DNA of 7,897 bases from Clostridia bacterium (lineage in GTDB: Bacteria; Bacillota; Clostridia; Christensenellales; Pumilibacteraceae). Shown here piece after piece: positions 1 through 5,412 of the stretch; positions within the stretch are counted from its first letter, which is position 1; every line of letters begins with the position of its first letter. The stretch covers positions 1 through 7,897 of the forward strand of contig JAFTMM010000050.1 of the NCBI GenBank assembly GCA_017452405.1. Direction: 5' to 3'. Position numbers and translations under genes: made by a program. Below the pieces are notes generated by a model that was not told the origin of the DNA, did not search any database, and worked only from the letters and a program-made list of their open reading frames with translations.

Positions 1-1401
1 GCCGTTGCAATAATGCTGGGCGGAATAATACTTATAAACCACTCTACGCCCACCGTGGCGCACGCCGACGGCGAGGGCATACTCACCGTACATTTTATCG
101 ACTGCGGACAGGCGGACGCTTGCGTTATTCAGTTCCCTGACGACAAAACCATGCTAATTGACGCCGGCCATACCAGCTCGGCGAGCTACGCCAACGTAGT
201 AGACTACATAGAGGATCTTAACATAACCAAGTTCGATTACTTCATTATGACTCACGCCGACGCTGACCATATCGGCGGTGTAACCAAAGTTTTCGACGGA
301 AGCGTTACGGCGGACGTAGTTTGGAGACCGTCGCAGATAGCTAGTGATGAAGGTTATACCGATCCGGCAATCGCAAAAACCGGCAAATACGGTTTGCCTT
401 ATGACGAGTCCGAAGCTACGTCTAAGGATCATAAGCAAAAATCTGCAACCTACAAAGAAGCGCTTGAATGTGTGTATGAAATGACGGACGAGGTATACGT
501 TATCGATCCGTCCAATGATGAAACTAACCATATCGAGAACTCGGTTACGGTGAGCGGAGAGACGTTTACTTACACTTTCGATATGTATTCCCCGCTTGAG
601 CCACCCTATAAAAATAACAACGACTATTCGCCCATAATGGTGCTGTCGTACGCAGGTAGAAATATCGTGCTTGCCGGAGACGCCGAAGAAGAGAACGAAG
701 CGGAGTTTGTGGATAAAGTGAAAAACACCAACGACGACGACAGATACGACCGTTTCCGTGAAGGCTTCCACGCCGACGTGCTCAAAATGTCTCACCACGG
801 TAGCGAAACCTCATCGAGTGAGGAATATCTCGAAATTATGTGCTCGGACGTAGAAGCGCGCGCAAACACCTATACTATTTTCAGTTGCGGTGAAGGCAAC
901 AGTCACGCTCACCCTCAATTTGGCGTACTTGACAGAACGCGCGCAATGGGTTTCAGTCCCGAACGCATAGAGCGCACCGACTTAAACGGCAATATCAAAT
1001 TCGATATTCAGAGCGGTGGCGAAATGACGCGCACCCACGATCGCGACGCTGAGATATCCGATCTTCTCACTACCGGTAGCAGTAGCTCGCGCGAAGAGCA
1101 AACCATAGAAGACAACGGCGTTCGACCTACCGAACCCAACGGCTCGCCGGTAACGCGCGATCCTTCTTCGGGCGGAAACAACGAGGGTAATAACAACGGA
1201 AATAGCGACGAAGGTTTTTCGATTGACGCGCTTATCGCAATGTTCCTTGAATTAGAGCTAATATATAAGATATTGATAATAGGCGGAGTGGCACTCGTTA
1301 TAATAATATTGATAGCCATACTCGTGGTTGTTGCCAAAAAGAAAAGTAAAAAAAGAAGTAAGAAAAGTAAGAGCAAGAAAAGTAAGAGCAAGAAAAGATA
1401 A
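1..1401 (+). CDS. Surface-anchored ComEC/Rec2-like MBL-fold hydrolase (5' end cut off by window)
   Basis: The frame is open to the window edge. The first in-window ATG (13) falls inside a hydrophobic stretch ending in VAHA-DGEG, which looks like the h-region and cleavage site of a signal peptide whose charged start lies upstream, so I treat the gene as 5'-partial. Counting from the ATG at 13, the metallo-beta-lactamase fold shows HADADH (81-86), AGD (221-223), the MSHHGS motif (259-264) and a late His pair (H298, H300). This order matches the C-terminal MBL domain of the competence protein ComEC and its stand-alone relatives. After about residue 345 comes a Ser/Gly/Asn-rich linker, a membrane helix (about 418-441) and a Lys/Ser tail to residue 462. 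Inferred topology is catalytic domain outside, tail in the cytoplasm. Known relatives include nucleases and phosphodiesterases; the substrate cannot be read here. None of ComEC's multi-helix channel is present, so it is not full-length ComEC. Confidence 0.85.
   Translation, partial: AVAIMLGGIILINHSTPTVAHADGEGILTVHFIDCGQADACVIQFPDDKTMLIDAGHTSSASYANVVDYIEDLNITKFDYFIMTHADADHIGGVTKVFDGSVTADVVWRPSQIASDEGYTDPAIAKTGKYGLPYDESEATSKDHKQKSATYKEALECVYEMTDEVYVIDPSNDETNHIENSVTVSGETFTYTFDMYSPLEPPYKNNNDYSPIMVLSYAGRNIVLAGDAEEENEAEFVDKVKNTNDDDRYDRFREGFHADVLKMSHHGSETSSSEEYLEIMCSDVEARANTYTIFSCGEGNSHAHPQFGVLDRTRAMGFSPERIERTDLNGNIKFDIQSGGEMTRTHDRDAEISDLLTTGSSSSREEQTIEDNGVRPTEPNGSPVTRDPSSGGNNEGNNNGNSDEGFSIDALIAMFLELELIYKILIIGGVALVIIILIAILVVVAKKKSKKRSKKSKSKKSKSKKR
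1360..1397 (+). repeat. 15-bp tandem repeat encoding the Lys/Ser tail
   Basis: A 15-bp unit (AAGAAAAGTAAGAGC) occurs twice in full and then for 8 more bases at the very end of the MBL-fold gene. It is in frame and encodes repeated KKSKS-type pentapeptides, so tail length can change by slippage without breaking the frame. Confidence 0.8.
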
Positions 1402-1435
1402 GATATAAGGTGGGACTTCTCCTTGAGAAAATTAA

Positions 1436-1728
1436 CACCTCATCCGTCAGCTAGCGCTGACACCTTCTCCTGCTCGCAATCATAGATTGCTCACCGCTTG
1501 GGCTATAAACAGTCCACAGGACTGTTTATTACGCGTCGCGCCTCAGGGGGAAGGCGGAGAAAGGCTTCTTTTTGAGGCGTTATACGAGAAAAGAACAAGG
1601 CAGAGAAAGGCTTCTCCTTGAGGCGCGACGCGTCATAAACAGTCCTGTGGACTGTTTATAGCCTAAGCGGGGAGCAATCTATGATTGCGAGCAGGTAGCG
1701 TCGTCGCCGTAGGCGACTGATGAGGTGG
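1436..1728. repeat. Repeat copy A: long form, with two inverted 75-bp modules
   Basis: The left end is CACCTCATCC plus a GTCAGC/GCTGAC hairpin. A 75-bp module follows at 1471-1545, then a middle part containing one full 46-bp unit, then the same 75-bp module inverted at 1619-1693 (72 of 75 positions match), and a GTCGCC/GGCGAC hairpin with GATGAGGTGG at the right end. Each module contains two hairpins: GCAATC-ATA-GATTGC (1476-1490) and an 11-bp stem ATAAACAGTCC with loop ACA (1505-1529). The whole copy could fold into one large cruciform. No open reading frame inside is convincing. Confidence 0.9.
1722..1728 (+). promoter_or_regulatory. Ribosome binding site formed by the right end of repeat A
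   Basis: GAGGTGG, the last bases of repeat A, is complementary to the CACCUC part of the 16S rRNA 3' tail. It lies 3 nt before the ATG at 1731, slightly close but workable because this part of the tail pairs nearer the start codon. It favours ATG 1731 over the in-frame GTG at 1725, which lies inside the site itself. Confidence 0.55.
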
Positions 1729-1730
1729 AA

Positions 1731-2189
1731 ATGAACAAAACAAACAATTCAAACCTTACTAGCGTATCAAAAATACTTCGCAAAAATATGACAAAAGAGG
1801 AAAGACACCTTTGGTATGATTTTCTTAAAAATTTACCGCAAACTATTAATCGACAAAAAGTAATTGGTAGTTATATCGTAGATTTTTACTGTGCGAGTGC
1901 TAAGATTGTTATTGAATTGGATGGTTCACAACATTATGAAGATGAGGGAAAGGAGAAAGACAAAGCAAGAGACGCTTATTTGAATGCTTTGGGTATAAAG
2001 GTGTTAAGGTATTCAAACCTTGACGTTAACAGAGATTTTGAAAACGTATGCGCAGATATATTAAGACATATTAACACCTCATCCGTCAGCTTAGCGCTGA
2101 CACCTTCCCCACAGGGGGAAGGCGGAGAAAGGCTTCTTTTTGAGGCGTTATACGAGAAAAGAACAAGGCAGAGACAGGCTTCTCCTTGA
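1731..2189 (+). CDS. DUF559 / Vsr-like PD-(D/E)XK endonuclease with repeat-encoded C-terminal tail
   Basis: Protein of 152 aa from ATG 1731. Residues from about 14 to 113 form a complete DUF559 domain, a family related to very-short-patch-repair endonucleases: LRKNMTKEERHLWYDFL, then NRQKVIGSYIVDFYC, AKIVIELDGSQHY and IKVLRYSNLDV. Likely active-site residues are D51 (VDF), E62 and D64 (IELDG) and H68 (QHY), all intact. The usual domain ends near ILRHI. From T116 onward the last 37 residues are translated repeat B (TSSVSLALTPSPQGEGG and on), so the tail probably has no ancestral function. The gene is AT-rich compared with its neighbours. I see no clear promoter; the ribosome binding site is the end of repeat A. 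The family presumably cuts or nicks DNA; no target can be read. No methyltransferase gene of a Vsr-type partner is present in the window. Confidence 0.85.
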   Translation: MNKTNNSNLTSVSKILRKNMTKEERHLWYDFLKNLPQTINRQKVIGSYIVDFYCASAKIVIELDGSQHYEDEGKEKDKARDAYLNALGIKVLRYSNLDVNRDFENVCADILRHINTSSVSLALTPSPQGEGGERLLFEALYEKRTRQRQASP

Positions 2190-2270
2190 GGCGTTATACG
2201 AGAAAAGAACAAGGCAGAGAAAGGCTTCTCCTTGAGGAGAAGCTGTCGCCGTAGGCGACTGATGAGGTGG
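2075..2270. repeat. Repeat copy B: short form, lacking the 75-bp module
   Basis: It has the same ends as copy A, CACCTCATCCGTC at the left and GTCGCC/GGCGAC plus GATGAGGTGG at the right. Where A carries the 75-bp module, B has a simple hairpin CCTTCCCC-ACAG-GGGGAAGG. The middle part (GGCGGAGAAAGGCTTCTTTT and on) matches A. The left half is translated as the end of the DUF559 protein; its stop codon is at 2187-2189. Confidence 0.88.
2131..2237. repeat. 46-bp tandem unit, two copies plus a 15-bp partial
   Basis: The unit begins GGCTTCTYYTTGAGGCG and continues through TTATACGAGAAAAGAACAAG. Full copies are at 2131-2176 and 2177-2222, with a partial one to 2237; copy A holds one full unit (1563-1608) plus a 17-bp partial (1609-1625). 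Because 46 is not a multiple of three, each added unit changes reading frame, and the nuclease frame ends in the second unit. Confidence 0.85.
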
Positions 2271-2292
2271 AAAGAAGTTTTAAGAATGAGAA

Positions 2293-2423
2293 CACCTCAT
2301 CCGTCAGCTGGCGCTGACACCTTCTCCTGCTCGCAATCATAGATTGCTCACCGCTTGGGCTATAAACAGTCCACAGGACTGTTTATTACGCGTCGCGCCT
2401 CAAGGGGAAGGCAGAGAAAGGCG
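2293..2423. repeat. Repeat copy C: left half of the long form
   Basis: It starts with CACCTCATCCGTC and a GTCAGC-TGGC-GCTGAC hairpin, then the complete 75-bp module at 2328-2402 (identical to the left module of copy A), then AGGGGAAGGCAGAGAAAGGC, after which similarity stops. No right end follows, so this is a solo half-element. Only 22 bp separate it from copy B. Confidence 0.88.
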
Positions 2424-2473
2424 TACCCTTCCTTAAACTTTGAAAAAATTTCAACAAACTTTTGAAAAACATA

Positions 2474-2501
2474 TTGACAAATCTAATTTATATGGTATAA
2501 T
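2474..2501 (+). promoter_or_regulatory. Strong sigma-A promoter with extended -10
   Basis: TTGACA (2474-2479), a 16-bp spacer, then TATAAT (2496-2501) preceded by TGG, which gives an extended -10. Upstream lie A/T tracts (2440-2470) that could act as an UP element. Transcription should start near 2508. It points towards the GH3 gene, but a terminator lies between. Confidence 0.85.
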
Positions 2502-2546
2502 AATACCGTATGATGATAGATGAGAAAATGAGTAAATAAGAAAAAC

Positions 2547-2582
2547 AACCGCTTTCCGTCTTTTTTTCGGGGTGCGGTTTTT
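2547..2582 (+). terminator. Intrinsic terminator 45 nt after the promoter (attenuator or sRNA end)
   Basis: Stem AACCGC (2547-2552) pairs with GCGGTT (2574-2579). After a U-U mismatch the inner UUCCG/CGGGG continues the stem with two G-U pairs, closed by a U-rich loop. The descending arm runs into five T's (2578-2582). An A-run precedes the stem, so weak function on the opposite strand is possible. No clear gene lies between the promoter and this site. Confidence 0.7.
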
Positions 2583-2661
2583 CATGTTTAGTCATCTTTT
2601 ATTTGTCAGAGGTGCGAGGGGAAACAGCGTATCGTTCGCTAAAACGAAAAAAATCAAAAAT

Positions 2662-2687
2662 GCGCATAGCGTGAACTACGCGTGCGC
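2662..2687 (+). promoter_or_regulatory. Hairpin abutting the GH3 ribosome binding site
   Basis: GCGCAT (2662-2667), a bulged A, GCGT (2669-2672), loop GAACT, ACGC (2678-2681), GTGCGC (2682-2687): ten pairs with one G-U. The GAAAAGGA ribosome binding region begins right after the stem. The in-frame GTG at 2682 is buried in this stem and is a poor start. Possible translational control or transcript protection; the role is inferred. Confidence 0.45.
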
Positions 2688-2702
2688 GAAAAGGAAACGA
2701 TG

Positions 2703-5378
2703 ATGAAGTACAAAGAACTAATCAGCAAACTGACTTTGGAAGAAAAGGTCGCACTTACTTCGGGTAAAGACTTCTGGTCGTCGGTGGAGATCGACAGAGA
2801 GGGCGTAAAAGTTCCCTCCATGTTCCTTTCCGACGGACCTCACGGTATCCGTAAGCAGGCGGCTGCGTCCGACCACCTCGGACTTAACGCTTCCATTCCT
2901 GCAACCTGTTTCCCTACGGCAGCAACCATGGCCAACAGCTGGAACGACGAGCTGGGCGAAGAAATGGGTAAGATGCTGGGCGAAGAAGCCGTTGACGAGA
3001 AAGTTAACGTGCTCCTCGGACCGGGCACCAACCTCAAGCGTAACCCCCGTTGCGGACGTAACTTCGAGTACTTTGCCGAAGACCCTCTTCTTGCCGGAAG
3101 AATGGCTGCGGCGTACGTAAGAGGTATTCAGTCCAACGGTATCTCCGGTTGCGTTAAGCACTTCGCGCTCAACAACCAGGAAGAACGCCGAATGGTTATT
3201 GACACCATCGTAGACGAGCGTACCATGCGCGAGCTTTACCTTAAAGCTTTTGAAGTAGCTATTAAGGAAGGTAAGCCTTGGACTATCATGTCTTCGTATA
3301 ACATGGTAAACGGCACGCACGTTAACGAAAACCTTCACCTCATGAAAGACATTCTTCGTGACGAGTGGGGCTACGAAGGCGTGGTAGTAACCGACTGGGC
3401 AGGATGTAACGACAGAGTACAGGGACTTATTGCTAGCAACGAACTTGAAATGCCTAGCTGTCTGTATTCTAATCAGGACCTTTACAAGGCCCTTACCGAA
3501 GGCTACGAGATTCCCGATGACCTCAAAGCGGATCGCCCCGGCGACCAATACGACCGTATCATGGCTGCGCTTAAGGACGGCAAGCTGGACGAGAAGTATC
3601 TCGACGAAGCTCTCGACAGACTTCTCGACCTCATCTTCCGCACCGAAAAGGCGTTTGAGGGCAGACCGGCAGACCAGCCTCTCCGCGTAGTAAACGTGGA
3701 CGAGCACCACGAAATGGCGAAGAAGTGCGCGCGCGAATGTATCGTACTTCTCCGTAACGAGAACAACGTTCTTCCTCTTAAAATGGGAACGACCGTTGCC
3801 GTTATCGGTGACTTCGCAAAAGTGCCCCGTTATCAGGGCGCAGGTTCGAGTGTGGTTAATCCTACCAAACTCGACTCGCCTCTCGCATGCCTCGGCTTCA
3901 AGATCGAGAAGAACGAAAAGAACCCTCTTCCCGATCCAAAAGACAAAATCGTGGGCGTAGGCGACAATATTTTCGGACTCAAAGTAGTAGGCTACGAGCC
4001 CGGCTTCGACCGCTACGGCAAGAAGAGCGACGGCATGATCAAGAGCGCTTGCGCGCTTGCAAGCAAAGCAGACGTAGCTCTCGTTTACCTCGGACTTGAC
4101 GAGGTTACCGAAGCGGAAGGTCTTGACAGAACTAACATCAAGATCCCTCAGCCTCAGCTTGACCTCGTAGACGAGCTTGCTAAACTCGGCAAGAAGATCG
4201 TCGTAGTTCTTTCCTGCGGATCAGCAGTAGAACTTCCTTTCGCAGACAAAGTAGACGCTATCGTTCACGCATACCTCGGCGGTCAGGCTATCGCTGAAGC
4301 AGTGCTCGACGTAGTAGTCGGCAAGGTTAACCCTTCGGGCAAGCTCGCAGAGAGCTATCCTATCAATTACGTTGATTGCTCCTCCGCAACGCACTTCCCC
4401 GGAAAAGAGAGAAGCGTAGAATACAGAGAGGGTATGTACGTCGGTTATCGTTATTACGAAACCGCAGGCGTGCCCGTTCGCTATCCTTTCGGTTTCGGTC
4501 TGAGTTATACGACTTTCGAATACTCGGATCTTACCGTTTCAAGTGAAGGCGCAACCTTCACTATCACCAACAAGGGCGACCGTGACGGCGCGGAAGTAGC
4601 TCAGCTTTACGTTGGACTTCCCGGAGCTAAGGTCTTTAGACCTGCAAAAGAACTCCGTGGCTGGAAGAAAGTGTTCATCAAAGCAGGCGAAAGCGCTACC
4701 GTTACCATTCCTTTTGACGACAGAACTTTCCGTTACTTCAACGTTAAGACCAACGGTTGGGAAATCGAGGGCGGTGCGTACGATATTATGATCGGCGCTT
4801 CCGTTGCAGATATCCGCCTCAAAGCGTCTATGGACGTAGAGGGAACGACGGACGTTAACCCTTACGACGCTGAGAAACTTCCTTCGTATTATAGCGGTAA
4901 AGCCGCAATGGTAGGAAAGGATGAATTCCGCGCGCTCCTCGGTTCGGACGAATTCGACGAGGCGGTAGCTAAGGGCGACAAAACCCCTCTTAATACCTAT
5001 CCGCTTCCCGATCCCGGATATAAGTTCTATAAGAGAAAGAGAATGAAGATCCACTACAACTGCACCGTTGCCGACCTTAAATACTCCAAGCGTTGGTTCG
5101 GCAGAGTGTTCTCGGGTGGAGTTCGCTTCCTTAAGTCGTTCATGTGGGCTGTGGGCAACCGCACGCTTTCCAACACCCTCGTTATGGGCGTAGTACATCA
5201 GCCCATGCGTGGTATGGCTAAGTTCGCAGGTATGAACAGAGCGCAGATGGACGGTCTTATCATGATGTGTAACGGTAAATTCTTCAAAGGTCTCGGCCAG
5301 CTTATGAGCGGTAAGACCAAAGAGCAGAAAAAGGCTGAAAAATTAGCAAAAAAACAGGCTGAAAAAGCTGAAAATTAA
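2703..5378 (+). CDS. Glycoside hydrolase family 3 beta-glycosidase (probable beta-glucosidase), cytoplasmic
   Basis: Retaining GH3 exo-glycosidase of 891 aa. The start ATG 2703 was chosen because AAGGA (2691-2695) is 7 nt upstream; ATG 2700 and GTG 2682 are in frame but worse placed. Order of parts: TIM barrel with SDGPHG (43-48, substrate-binding Asp), NRxxxxCGRNFEYFAEDP-like region (about 113-127), KHF (152-154) and the nucleophile D231 in VVTDWAG; then the alpha/beta sandwich with EAEGLDR, in which E472 is the likely acid/base; then a fibronectin-III-like domain after PFGFGLSYTTF (about 595-712). No PA14 insert is evident. A C-terminal extension of about 170 aa (PLPDPGYKFYKRKRMKI, VVHQPMRGMAKFAGM, NGKFFKGL) ends in a Lys/Ala/Glu helix. 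No signal peptide, so it should act on imported oligosaccharides or glycosides. Exact sugar specificity cannot be read. The next gene follows after 34 nt, probably in the same operon. Confidence 0.93.
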   Translation: MKYKELISKLTLEEKVALTSGKDFWSSVEIDREGVKVPSMFLSDGPHGIRKQAAASDHLGLNASIPATCFPTAATMANSWNDELGEEMGKMLGEEAVDEKVNVLLGPGTNLKRNPRCGRNFEYFAEDPLLAGRMAAAYVRGIQSNGISGCVKHFALNNQEERRMVIDTIVDERTMRELYLKAFEVAIKEGKPWTIMSSYNMVNGTHVNENLHLMKDILRDEWGYEGVVVTDWAGCNDRVQGLIASNELEMPSCLYSNQDLYKALTEGYEIPDDLKADRPGDQYDRIMAALKDGKLDEKYLDEALDRLLDLIFRTEKAFEGRPADQPLRVVNVDEHHEMAKKCARECIVLLRNENNVLPLKMGTTVAVIGDFAKVPRYQGAGSSVVNPTKLDSPLACLGFKIEKNEKNPLPDPKDKIVGVGDNIFGLKVVGYEPGFDRYGKKSDGMIKSACALASKADVALVYLGLDEVTEAEGLDRTNIKIPQPQLDLVDELAKLGKKIVVVLSCGSAVELPFADKVDAIVHAYLGGQAIAEAVLDVVVGKVNPSGKLAESYPINYVDCSSATHFPGKERSVEYREGMYVGYRYYETAGVPVRYPFGFGLSYTTFEYSDLTVSSEGATFTITNKGDRDGAEVAQLYVGLPGAKVFRPAKELRGWKKVFIKAGESATVTIPFDDRTFRYFNVKTNGWEIEGGAYDIMIGASVADIRLKASMDVEGTTDVNPYDAEKLPSYYSGKAAMVGKDEFRALLGSDEFDEAVAKGDKTPLNTYPLPDPGYKFYKRKRMKIHYNCTVADLKYSKRWFGRVFSGGVRFLKSFMWAVGNRTLSNTLVMGVVHQPMRGMAKFAGMNRAQMDGLIMMCNGKFFKGLGQLMSGKTKEQKKAEKLAKKQAEKAEN

Positions 5379-5412
5379 AAGAAGAAAGAAGAAAAGAAAG
5401 GAGAACAAAATT

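Larger units (their letters stand above)
1436..2270. mobile_element. Candidate composite unit: repeat A + DUF559 nuclease gene + repeat B
   Basis: The segment starts with CACCTCATCCGTC (left end of repeat A) and ends with GATGAGGTGG (right end of repeat B), so its termini are inverted repeats, and it carries one nuclease gene. The gene is visibly richer in A/T than the genes on either side, consistent with foreign origin. I see no convincing target-site duplication: the left flank is AAAATTAA and the right flank is AAAGAAGT. Mobility is therefore inference; it could also be two repeat insertions flanking an older gene. Confidence 0.35.

Noticed and set aside
1008..1391. Minus-strand frame with a long Leu/Phe run opposite the MBL gene tail
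   Set aside because: The Leu/Phe run is the complement of the Lys/Ser repeats and the membrane helix of the real gene, so the apparent signal or membrane segment is an artefact.
1436..2423. CRISPR array suggested by repeated dyads
   Set aside because: Repeats are not regularly spaced, occur in both orientations, differ in length, and there are no unique spacers of constant size or cas genes.
1436..2423. Conventional insertion sequence
   Set aside because: No DDE, Y1 or serine transposase is present; the only gene is a DUF559 nuclease and no target duplication is visible.
2583..2661. A second promoter (TTGTCA with a downstream TATCGT) for GH3
   Set aside because: The -10 match is poor and no supporting feature is seen; too weak to annotate.
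2682..2702. GTG 2682 as the GH3 start
   Set aside because: It is buried in a hairpin stem and has no ribosome binding site; ATG 2703 has AAGGA at a good distance.
2718..3710. 330-codon reading frame on the minus strand opposite the GH3 gene
   Set aside because: It lies wholly inside a gene with clear catalytic motifs, has no domain of its own, and is a by-product of codon bias in the GH3 frame.
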